DNA of 8,649 nt, taken from assembly GCA_029262975.1 (NCBI GenBank), contig JAJCYJ010000013.1, positions 1 to 8,649 on the forward strand. The letters run 5' to 3'. The stretch is from Saprospiraceae bacterium (GTDB lineage: Bacteria > Bacteroidota > Bacteroidia > Chitinophagales > Saprospiraceae). Below, piece by piece: positions 1-8,389 of this stretch. The notes under the pieces were generated by a model. That model did no database searches. It had not been told where the DNA came from and saw nothing but the letters and a program-made list of their open reading frames with translations. Each line of letters begins with the position of its first letter. Position 1 is the stretch's first letter. The translations under genes and the position numbers were made by a program.

Positions 1-1
1 C

Positions 2-2560
2 GAAGAGGGATCCAAAGTCTTAATTTCTTTGGAGAGCGAGGATCAGGTAATTTCACAAGAATGGATTGATGGCAAAAAAGGCAGTACAGAATATGCTTTT
101 AAAACCAATCCATCAATGGCTCCTAATATCTATGCCCATGCCAGCCTGGTCCAGGGATATGATCAAATCTCTAATGATCTTCCCATCCGGATGTATGGTG
201 TGCTACCTATAATAGTGAATGACCCTGCGTCAAATCTGAAGCCCAAATTAAAAATACCCGCTCAGATTAAACCCGAAGAAACATTTACCATGACGGTAAG
301 TGAAGAAGATGGACACGGGATGACTTATACTATAGCCATCGTAGATGAAGGTCTGCTTGATCTCACAAATTTTCAGACCCCGAATCCTCATGGTTACTTT
401 TATGCGAAGAGATCCCTGGGTGTAAAGACATGGGATGTCTATGATGATATATTATATGGACTAAACGGAGCTGTCGATAAAATAATAAGTATCGGTGGGG
501 ATGGCGATGAAGGTGATACACAGGGTGAGAAGAAAGCTATAAGATTTAAACCAGTCGTCTTTTCAAAAGGCCCTTTTAGACTCGGCCCTGGGGAAAATAA
601 AAACCATGTATTTAAGATGCCAAACTATATTGGTTCCGTGCGCGCTATGGTTATTGCAAAAGATGACAAGGCCTTTGGACACGTGTCAGCGGCTATTCCA
701 GTTAAGTCGCCACTTATGGTGCTTCCCACAATACCGAGAGTTATTTCAATCGGAGAACAAATTAACATTCCGGTTTCTGTATTTGCAATGGAGGACGATG
801 TTCAAAAAGTAACTGTTGAAATCGAATCATCCGACAATATTTCCATTGTTAATAAGCAACGTGTTGTATCATTCAGTCAGCAAGGCGAAATGATTACATC
901 TTTCGATGCAATTGTATCAAATACTACCGGTATCGCACGGCTTAATATAAAGGCATATAACGGAAAATATAATTCGAGCCAGCAGATTGAAGTGGACATT
1001 AGAAATCCAAATCCTGTCATTAGTGAGGTAAAAAATATTACTATTCAACCAGGTGAAAAATGGATGAATGATTACAAACCAATTGGTATAACGGGGTCCA
1101 ATCAGGCTACGATTGAGCTAAGTCATTTACCGAGCATAAAACTTACTTCACGAGTAAATTACCTTGTGCGATATCCTTATGGATGTGTCGAACAGACCAC
1201 TTCTGCTTCTTTCGTTCAGCTGTATCTGAAGGACTTGACAGACTATGTTTCACCTTCAGAAATTGATAGGAATGTAAATGCAGGCATCAAGAGGATTCTA
1301 AAGATGGAGCACCCGAATGGAGGATTTCGATATTGGCCAAATTCTCGTGGCAGGGTAAATGAATGGGCTTCGTCCTATGCTGGACATTTTCTAAAAGAAG
1401 CAAAAGATAAAGGATATTTTGTTCCAGGAGATGTCCTTAGAAGATGGACTGATGACCAGAAAACCCGGGCCAATAATTTCAGGATAGGCGATAAATCCAA
1501 GGGTTATTATAACAATCAATTGATACTTACCCAGGCATACCGATTATATACCCTTGCTTTAATGGGGGCACCAAATCTGAGTGCCATGAATCTGTTGCGG
1601 AGTCAGACTGAACTTACTTCTACGAGCAGATTCCTTTTAGCTGCTTCATATGCTATTAGCAGTAAATCGAATATAGCACTTGATATAATAAAAGGAGCCC
1701 AGATGGAAGTTCAACCCTATCGTGATATGGGGTATACATATGGCAGTGAAGTGCGTGATATGGCCCTGATCGCACAAGCATTATCTTTTTTGGATCGAAA
1801 AAATCAATCGCTTGAAGTAATTAAACAAATTGCTGACCGGCTTAATTCTTCTGCATGGTACAGTACTCAATCGATTGCTTTTGGATTATTGGCGGTCGGA
1901 AAGGTCGCTGAGGAATACAAAAGTGACAATATTAATGCAAGCATCGATATAGGTACAGGACAAGAGCAGGACATACAATACGATAAACCCATTTTTACAT
2001 TGGCATTTGAGCCGGATGAAGTTCAAACCAAACGAATAAGTATAGACAACAAGTCAGACAAGGTCTTATTTGCATCATTTCAATTGTCTGGACAACGAAC
2101 TCCTGAAGCCATGATCAAAGACTTAGCCGTCAATGAACATGTCCGTCTATCTGTAAAATATAAAAATCTTGATGGAACTATACTCGATATTTCATCCCTG
2201 GAACAAGGGACTGATTTTCTGGCAGAAATCAGCATTAACAATCAAAATACCCGAAGTACCAGACTTGATGAAATGGCCCTTACTCAAATTGTTCCCAGTG
2301 GGTGGGAAATCCGTAGTGGTCGATTAAATGAAGTCCAGGGATTTGCTCAAGACGGTTTTGATTTTCAGGATATTCGGGATGATCGTATCCATACTTTTTT
2401 CGACCTCACTAATTCGAAAAAATATATTGTGCAATTGAATGCCGCCTATGCTGGAACCTATTTTCTTCCACCTGTTGTGGTTGAGGCAATGTATGACAAA
2501 AGCGTACGTGCACACAGTAAAGGCAAGAAAGTGAAAGTGATAAAAAGGGAAGTGAATTGA
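2..2560 (+). CDS. Bacterial alpha-2-macroglobulin, C-terminal part (5' end outside window)
   Basis: The frame is open from the left edge, so the gene starts upstream; the TTG at nt 29 is internal, not a start. 852 residues are visible of a family that usually exceeds 1,500. Numbering from nt 2, the order is: macroglobulin-like strands with IVDEGLLDLTNFQTP (about 113-127); a Gly/Asp-rich stretch around GGDGDEGDTQGEKK (about 163-176) at the place of the bait region; the A2M core with FKMPNYIGSVRAMVIA (about 204-219); the thioester motif YPYGCVEQTTS with Cys395 and Gln398 (Cys codon nt 1184-1186); an alpha-alpha toroid thioester domain to about 650; and a C-terminal domain with VPSGWEI, DIRDDRIHTFFDL and EAMYD. 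In this family, bait cleavage exposes the Cys-Gln thioester, which covalently traps the attacking protease at the inner membrane/periplasm. The signal or lipobox would lie outside the window. The following pbpC is the classic partner gene (E. coli yfhM-pbpC). Family assignment is secure; the target protease is unknown. Confidence 0.95.
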   Translation, partial: EEGSKVLISLESEDQVISQEWIDGKKGSTEYAFKTNPSMAPNIYAHASLVQGYDQISNDLPIRMYGVLPIIVNDPASNLKPKLKIPAQIKPEETFTMTVSEEDGHGMTYTIAIVDEGLLDLTNFQTPNPHGYFYAKRSLGVKTWDVYDDILYGLNGAVDKIISIGGDGDEGDTQGEKKAIRFKPVVFSKGPFRLGPGENKNHVFKMPNYIGSVRAMVIAKDDKAFGHVSAAIPVKSPLMVLPTIPRVISIGEQINIPVSVFAMEDDVQKVTVEIESSDNISIVNKQRVVSFSQQGEMITSFDAIVSNTTGIARLNIKAYNGKYNSSQQIEVDIRNPNPVISEVKNITIQPGEKWMNDYKPIGITGSNQATIELSHLPSIKLTSRVNYLVRYPYGCVEQTTSASFVQLYLKDLTDYVSPSEIDRNVNAGIKRILKMEHPNGGFRYWPNSRGRVNEWASSYAGHFLKEAKDKGYFVPGDVLRRWTDDQKTRANNFRIGDKSKGYYNNQLILTQAYRLYTLALMGAPNLSAMNLLRSQTELTSTSRFLLAASYAISSKSNIALDIIKGAQMEVQPYRDMGYTYGSEVRDMALIAQALSFLDRKNQSLEVIKQIADRLNSSAWYSTQSIAFGLLAVGKVAEEYKSDNINASIDIGTGQEQDIQYDKPIFTLAFEPDEVQTKRISIDNKSDKVLFASFQLSGQRTPEAMIKDLAVNEHVRLSVKYKNLDGTILDISSLEQGTDFLAEISINNQNTRSTRLDEMALTQIVPSGWEIRSGRLNEVQGFAQDGFDFQDIRDDRIHTFFDLTNSKKYIVQLNAAYAGTYFLPPVVVEAMYDKSVRAHSKGKKVKVIKREVN

Positions 2561-2585
2561 AATTTAATGATGGAACAATCAAAAC

Positions 2586-2599
2586 AAAATTTAAATTTT
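2586..2599. repeat. 14-bp perfect AT palindrome between the A2M gene and pbpC
   Basis: AAAATTTAAATTTT is its own reverse complement and lies in the 75-nt gap between the A2M stop and the pbpC start. It could be an operator-like site or chance in AT-rich DNA. It is too AT-only, and lacks the loop and T-run, to act as an intrinsic terminator. No function is claimed. Confidence 0.3.
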
Positions 2600-2614
2600 A
2601 ATGAAAGTTGGTAT

Positions 2615-2630
2615 TAATCGTTCTAATCGT
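2615..2630 (+). repeat. Tandem TAATCGT direct repeat just before the pbpC start
   Basis: TAATCGT occurs at 2615-2621 and 2624-2630 with a 9-nt period, ending five bases before the TTG start of pbpC. Because the period is a multiple of three, both copies put a TAA stop in the pbpC frame, which rules out a more upstream start. A regulatory role is possible but unsupported. Confidence 0.3.
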
Positions 2631-2635
2631 ATGAT

Positions 2636-4891
2636 TTGAAAAAAAGAGCAGGCATAATACTTTTTATTGTAGTTACTGGGTGGTTCTTAAGACCAGTATC
2701 GCTGGTTTTTTTACAATTACCGTATAGTACAATTGTCAATGATCACGAGGGTCGATTGCTTTCAGCACGTATAGCTGATGATCATCAATGGAGATTTCCA
2801 ATTATAAAGGAGGTGCCTTTTAAATTCGAACAGTCCCTGTTAGCTTATGAGGATAAAAGATTTTATGATCATCCGGGAGTTGACCCGGTTTCTTTAGCAC
2901 GTGCGATCAGACAAAATGTAATGGCCGGTAAGATCGTAAGTGGAGCCAGCACACTTACGATGCAATTGGCGAGACTTGCAGCTGATCATCATGACCGGAC
3001 ATTCTGGAATAAGATAAAGGAAATCAATTTTGCGTTGCGATTAGAGACCTGGCAGAAAAAGAAAGACATTCTAAAATGGTATTCTTCGCTGGCCCCATTC
3101 GGAGGAAATGTTGTCGGACTTGAAGCAGCTTGTTGGAGGTACTACAAGAAATCCCCGGATCAGTTATCCTGGTCCGAGGCTGCTACCATGGCAGTGCTTC
3201 CCAATGCACCTTCGATGATTCATGTTAATCGTAATCGAGCTCAATTGTTGCAAAAGCGAAATATTCTGTTGGATAAATTATTACAAAATGGCATACTGGA
3301 TACGATTGGGCATGAGGCTGCTTTGGAAGAACCATTGCCGTCGAAAATATATTCATTGCCTAATTATGCGTCACATTACCTTGACTTTATAAAAAATCAT
3401 CAGCAAGGATCAGTCAAAAGTGGGACGATACACTCAGCGCTACAAAAGGGAGTAGGTGATGTAATGGATCGTCTTTATACTGAGTGGCGTGATAACGAAA
3501 TATTTAATGCTGGCGTTCTCATCCTGAATACAAGAACCGGAGATGTCCTGGCATATCATGGTAATATTCCGAGTACTTCAGAGGAAAAATCGGTTGACAT
3601 GATTCAGGCACAGCGAAGTTCTGGTTCTATTTTAAAACCCTTTCTTTATGCACATATGATTAATGAAGGGATGATTAGCCCGAAAGGACTTGTGCTGGAC
3701 ATTCCAACTTATATTTCAGGGTTTAATCCTTCTAATTACAATAAATCTTTTAGTGGGGCATTGCATGCTGATGAGGCTCTGAAGAGGTCTCTAAATGTAC
3801 CTGCAGTGCGTATGCTTCAGGATTATGGTGTTGATAAATTATTATATAGATTAAGAGATCAAGGGATAACTACACTTTCTAATGGTCCAGATCATTACGG
3901 GCTATCATTGATACTCGGGGGTGGCGAAGTGACGCTTTGGGATTTGGCGCATGCATACCAGAGAATGGGTTCAGTACTATTGGAAAATGGGAAAAATGAA
4001 ACACTTTCTAAAGCGGCAATTTTTCAAACTTTTGAAGCATTGAAAGACGTCTCCAGACCTGATGAAGAAGGTAACTGGCAGCGGATTCAAAGCAGATTTC
4101 CTATAGCCTGGAAGACTGGTACAAGCTATGGGCACCGGGATGCCTGGGCTGTTGGTGTTACGCCTGAATATACGATTGCAACCTGGGTAGGAAATGCTGA
4201 TGGCGAAGGAAGAGATGGAATCATTGGTACAGCAGCTGCAGGAAGATTATTGTTCGCTATAACCGGTATTTTAGATCAGGAAGGTTATTGGTTCGATCCC
4301 CCTTATGCAGAAATGGGTTATCTGAATATTTGCAAGGAGTCCGGCCATCTGGCAGGACCGAATTGTAAAAATATATTAGCCTATTATCTTCCACTACAAT
4401 CAGAAAATAGTCCTTCATGCCCTTATCATACACAGCATTATGTCAATGCAAATGGTACATACCGGGTTGATCCTTCATGTACTTTAACAGAAGAAGCCAG
4501 TTTACGAACATACTTTGAATTGCCACCTGCCGTAACACAATACTATCATCGTGCACATCCTGAATTCCATTCATTACCTCCAGTAGATCCTTCATGCTAT
4601 AATGCAGCATCCAATCTGGATATGGAATTTATCTATCCCCTTCATAATGATATTGTCTTCTTACCAAAAGATTTAAATAGTGAACAACAGGGAGTCGTTA
4701 TAAAATTAGCACATAGACAAAACAATGCGAAAGTATATTGGTATCTGGGCAAAGAATATTTGGGCAAAACAGAATATTTTCATGAATTAACTTTGATTAG
4801 ACAAGAAGGCGTACAGACAATCACTGCGGTTGATCATCTTGGGAATAGTGTAGTTCGTACATTTCAAATATCAAATAGAATTCATCCTTAA
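2636..4891 (+). CDS. pbpC: Penicillin-binding protein 1C (bifunctional glycosyltransferase/transpeptidase)
   Basis: A class A penicillin-binding protein of the PBP1C type, 751 residues (E. coli PbpC about 770). It would polymerise and cross-link peptidoglycan on the periplasmic face of the inner membrane. Residues 2-4 (KKR) and the hydrophobic stretch 5-28 form a signal anchor. The GT51 glycosyltransferase has EDKRFYDHPGVD (catalytic Glu72), GASTLTMQLAR (103-113), and the PBP1C-like APFGG followed by a YYKKSP stretch. The transpeptidase has S331-I-L-K334, S385-L-N387 and K493-T-G495, so both active sites look intact. A linker with five cysteines (566, 577, 595, 615, 654) leads to a C-terminal BiPBP_C-like domain (about 658-748). 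The start is TTG: stops lie in frame at 2615 and 2624, and the ATG at 2631 is in another frame and ends after two codons. It follows the A2M gene by 75 nt on the same strand, consistent with an operon. Confidence 0.95.
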   Translation: MKKRAGIILFIVVTGWFLRPVSLVFLQLPYSTIVNDHEGRLLSARIADDHQWRFPIIKEVPFKFEQSLLAYEDKRFYDHPGVDPVSLARAIRQNVMAGKIVSGASTLTMQLARLAADHHDRTFWNKIKEINFALRLETWQKKKDILKWYSSLAPFGGNVVGLEAACWRYYKKSPDQLSWSEAATMAVLPNAPSMIHVNRNRAQLLQKRNILLDKLLQNGILDTIGHEAALEEPLPSKIYSLPNYASHYLDFIKNHQQGSVKSGTIHSALQKGVGDVMDRLYTEWRDNEIFNAGVLILNTRTGDVLAYHGNIPSTSEEKSVDMIQAQRSSGSILKPFLYAHMINEGMISPKGLVLDIPTYISGFNPSNYNKSFSGALHADEALKRSLNVPAVRMLQDYGVDKLLYRLRDQGITTLSNGPDHYGLSLILGGGEVTLWDLAHAYQRMGSVLLENGKNETLSKAAIFQTFEALKDVSRPDEEGNWQRIQSRFPIAWKTGTSYGHRDAWAVGVTPEYTIATWVGNADGEGRDGIIGTAAAGRLLFAITGILDQEGYWFDPPYAEMGYLNICKESGHLAGPNCKNILAYYLPLQSENSPSCPYHTQHYVNANGTYRVDPSCTLTEEASLRTYFELPPAVTQYYHRAHPEFHSLPPVDPSCYNAASNLDMEFIYPLHNDIVFLPKDLNSEQQGVVIKLAHRQNNAKVYWYLGKEYLGKTEYFHELTLIRQEGVQTITAVDHLGNSVVRTFQISNRIHP

Positions 4892-4897
4892 AGAAGA

Positions 4898-4929
4898 TTT
4901 GCATAAGCGAGATCAATTTTCTTAATTTG
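4898..4929 (+). promoter_or_regulatory. Candidate Bacteroidota-type promoter for the S8 peptidase gene
   Basis: TTTG at 4898-4901 and TTAATTTG at 4922-4929 are separated by 20 nt. The known Bacteroidota housekeeping consensus is TTTG, then about 19-21 nt, then TAnnTTTG. The -7 box differs from it at one defined position (T for A). Transcription would begin roughly at 4935-4940, giving a short A-rich leader before the ATG at 4961. This suggests transcription independent of pbpC. The call rests on motif match alone. Confidence 0.4.
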
Positions 4930-4960
4930 CCGTCTTTTCAGATCAGTCGAAAAGCAGAAA

Positions 4961-7900
4961 ATGAGGAAACTAATATCGATTTGCATATACATATGTCTAT
5001 TTCACGTGTTCAAAATATCTGCTCAGATTGATGGAACAGTTGTTAAATTTTCATCCGGAGACAAAGTCTTGGTTGAAAATGTTCAAAAATTTGCCACCAA
5101 CCCTGAGGTTGGAAGTGATGAGATCATTGACGGATACTACTACAGGTATGTTCAATTTAATGCCATTCCGACAGTAGAAGAACAGGAGCGGTTTAAGTCA
5201 ACGGGATTGCAAATAATGGAATATGTTCCTTACAATGTTTACCTGGTCGCAGTACCTGATAATTATAATACATCTCAATTTTTAAGTTTTGATATAAGAA
5301 GTGTAGTTGCTGTGGAAAGAGAAGACAAACTGGATCAGCGCTTATTGAACAATTCGTGGCCAGACTGGGCTAACGCTCCTGGTAATCAGATAAAAGTCAT
5401 GATAAAGACTTACTCGTTGTCTAACCCTGACTTATTTATTACCAGGTTACAAGATGAGGGACTCACTTTTGCAAAGAAAGACATTCATTTTCCCTATATT
5501 TTTACAACTGTTTCGACAGCCGAAATTCTCAGTATTGCGTCATTGCCATTTGTACAATACCTGGATATTGGGCCAGATCCTGGAGAACCTGAAGATACCG
5601 GAGGGAGAACCCTTCAGCGTGCCAATCTCATAGACAGTGAGATAGCAGGAGGGCTAAGATATAATGGTGCCGGCGTCAACATACAAGTGCGTGATGATGG
5701 GGTTGTGGGACCGCATATAGATTTTCAAGGGCGATTATTTGATTTTACAGGTGGTTCTAATACAGGTACGCATGGTGATGGTGTTGCCGGTGTATTTGCC
5801 GGAGCAGGAAATCTGGAACCGGATGTTGAAGGAGGGGCTTCAGGAGCAAATGTTTATGTTACAAATTATGAATCCACATTCACCGATAATACCCTTGACT
5901 TGCATCAAAACAATGATGTAGTCATAACTAATTCATCATATAGCAATGGTTGTAATGCCGGATATACCACCACCACCCAACGTGTAGATCAGCAAATGAT
6001 CGATAATCCGAATCTTATGCACGTTTTTTCTGCTGGAAATTCGAATGGCAATGACTGTGGTTATGGGGCAGGTACACAATGGGGTAATATTACCGGTGGC
6101 CATAAGCAAGGAAAGAATGTAATGGCTGTAGCTAATTTATTTGCTAACGCAAACCTGGTAGGATCGAGTAGCAGAGGTCCGGCCCATGATGGACGAATTA
6201 AGCCTGATATCTCTGCTCATGGTCAAAATGAAAGATCAACAAGTACGAACAATTCTTATCAAACATTTGGTGGCACTTCGTCTGCAGCACCCACTATGGC
6301 GGGCAGTTTTGCTCAGTTATATCATGCTTATCGTGCGCTTAATGGAGGTGCAAATCCCAATACGGGATTTTTGAAAGCTGTAGTACTCAATTCGGCTAAA
6401 GATATGGGTAATACGGGCCCTGATTTTAAATTCGGGTGGGGTAGAATAGATGCATATCAGGCATTACAAATCTTGGAGGATCAGACATACCTTTCTTCTT
6501 CTTTATCACAAGGTGTAACACAAAATCACACGATCAATGTTCCCGCCGGGGTGGCAGAGGTGCGTGTTATGGTATATTGGGTGGACCCTGCAGGAGCAGT
6601 TAATTCAAGTATTGCACTTGTTAATAATCTTGATATACATTTAATTGATCCACTTTCAATAAGACGTGATCCATGGGTATTGGATCATACGCCAGACGCG
6701 ACCACGCTAGATTTACCAGCCACCAGGGGAGTTGATAACCGTAATAATATGGAACAAGTTGCGATTAATAATCCTGGTGCCGGAGCATACAACCTTGCAG
6801 TTCAGGGCACATCTATTCCTGTGGGTGTGCAGGAATATTATGTTGTTTGGTCATTTTTATACGACGAAATTAAGGTGACCTATCCAAATGGCGGAGAAGG
6901 CCTGGTACCAGGACAGTCCCAGTTAATTCATTGGGATGCAATAGGGAATCAAGGCACTTTCAATATTGATTATTCCACCAATAACGGAGGATCATGGACA
7001 TCTATAGCCTCTGGTGTAAACGGTGCAACCAGGTTAATGAGTTGGACCACACCCAATGTAGTCACAGGAGAAACTTTGGTACGAGTCACAAGAGGAGCTA
7101 AATCCGATATTTCCGATGCAAAATTTTCTATCATTTCGTTACCTGGCAACATATCGACAACTAATCCTTGTCAGACTGGAGTTACGTTGACATGGAATGC
7201 TGTATCAGGCGCTGATCAATATAACGTATACCAGTTAGGTGAAAAATATATGGAGATCATTGGTACGACAGCCAGTTTGTCTTATGAGATATCTGATTTG
7301 CCAGTAGAAGAAACGATATGGTTTTCTGTACAGGCTATTAATAATCAGGGTGTGGTTGGAAAAAGAGCTAATGCCATCAGTTATTTTACGAACCCGGCAT
7401 TTATAAACTGTCGAAATACTATCAAGATTGAAAAGTCAACTGCCTCAGTCCAGGCAAGTTCAGGTGATACAATAGAATATATGATTAAGTTTACGAGCTT
7501 TTATGATGTACCGATTACCAATGTAATCGTAACTGATGTACTTGATCCAACATGGCTATATATTGACAATTCACTTACTTGTGGCACGGAGAATAACAAT
7601 GTTATTACACTAAATCATGGTACTGTTAATCCGGACCAGATGATTAGCTGTAGCTTCAAAGCAAAGTCTGATATCCTTTCATTTTCTGAAGATTTATTCA
7701 CTGACGACCTGGAAGGGGGCACGGCTAGCTGGACGATTGATAACCAAACAGGTCCCGAGACATGGAGTCTTACTACGGACCAATCCAACTCTCCTACGAA
7801 CTCTTGGTTTTCTCCTGATCCTGGAAATGAAGTTAATACCAATTTCATTGTTTCTGAACCCATCGTACTGGGCTCTTCTTCCGAACTTACATTTTCTCAC

Positions 7901-8371
7901 TTATACAACACTGAGCAAGGATGGGATGGCGGATTTGTTGAGATCTCGACTGACAATGGAACCAATTGGGAGGATTTGGGAAGTCATATGATTCAAAACG
8001 GATATAATGGCGGACTCGGTAATGGTGCAAATCCCTTTATTGCTAATCGCCCTGCTTTCACAGGAAATAGCGGAGGGTTCGTAGAGACAAAAGTTGATCT
8101 TTCGTCATTTGACAATGCTACTGTTTTGATAAGATTTGTCTTCGGAGAAGATAGTAATACTGGTGGCGTAGGCTGGTATGTAGATGATATACTTGTGCGT
8201 TCAGTGTTTTATCAGACAAATATGGCATGTGTCACTTACGATCAGGGAGACCCGGCATGTGATTCAGCTACTACGTTGATGCTTCCATGTCAGAACAATT
8301 GTGACCCTTGCAGCGATGGTGTCATGAATGGTGATGAGACAGATATAGATTGTGGTGGCTCGCTGTGTTAA
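4961..8371 (+). CDS. Secreted multidomain S8 (subtilisin-like) serine peptidase, cut short by in-frame TAA
   Basis: 1,136 residues. A Sec signal peptide is clear (MRKL, hydrophobic core, likely cleavage after ISA at 21). Residues about 22-210 form a prodomain with two lobes resembling I9-type inhibitors. The S8 domain (about 220-510) has Asp245 in VRDDGV, His271 in THGDGVAGVFAG, oxyanion Asn360 in FSAGNSNG and nucleophile Ser440 in GGTSSAAPTMAG, so it should be active. Next come a beta-sandwich/P-domain-like region (about 515-635), an Ig-like module opening with YPNGGEG (about 640-725), a fibronectin-III-like module (about 727-812), a DUF11-like module (about 822-906), a MAM/jelly-roll-like module (about 911-1080) and a Cys-rich end with CSDGVMNGDETDIDCGG. 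The ATG follows an A-rich leader typical of Bacteroidota. The stop falls inside the Cys-rich motif, and the same frame continues to 8602 as a C-terminal module, so the original protein was probably about 1,213 residues. Substrate unknown; export out of the cell is inferred. Confidence 0.9.
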   Translation: MRKLISICIYICLFHVFKISAQIDGTVVKFSSGDKVLVENVQKFATNPEVGSDEIIDGYYYRYVQFNAIPTVEEQERFKSTGLQIMEYVPYNVYLVAVPDNYNTSQFLSFDIRSVVAVEREDKLDQRLLNNSWPDWANAPGNQIKVMIKTYSLSNPDLFITRLQDEGLTFAKKDIHFPYIFTTVSTAEILSIASLPFVQYLDIGPDPGEPEDTGGRTLQRANLIDSEIAGGLRYNGAGVNIQVRDDGVVGPHIDFQGRLFDFTGGSNTGTHGDGVAGVFAGAGNLEPDVEGGASGANVYVTNYESTFTDNTLDLHQNNDVVITNSSYSNGCNAGYTTTTQRVDQQMIDNPNLMHVFSAGNSNGNDCGYGAGTQWGNITGGHKQGKNVMAVANLFANANLVGSSSRGPAHDGRIKPDISAHGQNERSTSTNNSYQTFGGTSSAAPTMAGSFAQLYHAYRALNGGANPNTGFLKAVVLNSAKDMGNTGPDFKFGWGRIDAYQALQILEDQTYLSSSLSQGVTQNHTINVPAGVAEVRVMVYWVDPAGAVNSSIALVNNLDIHLIDPLSIRRDPWVLDHTPDATTLDLPATRGVDNRNNMEQVAINNPGAGAYNLAVQGTSIPVGVQEYYVVWSFLYDEIKVTYPNGGEGLVPGQSQLIHWDAIGNQGTFNIDYSTNNGGSWTSIASGVNGATRLMSWTTPNVVTGETLVRVTRGAKSDISDAKFSIISLPGNISTTNPCQTGVTLTWNAVSGADQYNVYQLGEKYMEIIGTTASLSYEISDLPVEETIWFSVQAINNQGVVGKRANAISYFTNPAFINCRNTIKIEKSTASVQASSGDTIEYMIKFTSFYDVPITNVIVTDVLDPTWLYIDNSLTCGTENNNVITLNHGTVNPDQMISCSFKAKSDILSFSEDLFTDDLEGGTASWTIDNQTGPETWSLTTDQSNSPTNSWFSPDPGNEVNTNFIVSEPIVLGSSSELTFSHLYNTEQGWDGGFVEISTDNGTNWEDLGSHMIQNGYNGGLGNGANPFIANRPAFTGNSGGFVETKVDLSSFDNATVLIRFVFGEDSNTGGVGWYVDDILVRSVFYQTNMACVTYDQGDPACDSATTLMLPCQNNCDPCSDGVMNGDETDIDCGGSLC
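8369..8371 (+). other. In-frame premature stop (TAA) inside the DCGG..C..C motif
   Basis: The peptidase frame reads DCGGSLC, TAA, LCPC and then runs open for 76 more codons to TAA at 8600-8602. Related Bacteroidota motifs have the form DCGGxxCxxC, so the stop occupies the first variable position of the CxxC. The frame does not change, so a single substitution (for example CAA or GAA to TAA) explains it better than an indel. A consensus or sequencing error cannot be excluded. Confidence 0.7.
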
Positions 8372-8389
8372 TTATGCCCATGCAGCCAA

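Noticed and set aside
2324..2515. Minus-strand 63-codon open frame opposite the end of the A2M gene
   Set aside because: It is antisense to the conserved A2M C-terminal domain and encodes nothing recognisable.
2567..2617. 16-codon ATG-started frame in the A2M-pbpC gap, in the pbpC frame
   Set aside because: Low-complexity AT-rich peptide with no recognisable feature; most likely chance.
4888..4925. Imperfect hairpin after the pbpC stop (TTAA-GAAGATT pairing with AATTTTC-TTAA)
   Set aside because: Almost entirely A/T with bulges and a 12-nt loop, followed by only three T; too weak to call an intrinsic terminator, and it overlaps the candidate promoter.
7615..7900. Minus-strand open frames opposite the jelly-roll region
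   Set aside because: They lie wholly within the well-supported peptidase gene on the other strand and show no domain, signal or start context.
8369..8371. Recoding of TAA as an amino acid (alternative code or selenocysteine-like readthrough)
   Set aside because: pbpC ends normally at TAA, as does the downstream fragment; selenocysteine uses TGA, and TAA is an inefficient readthrough codon. Mutation or error is simpler.
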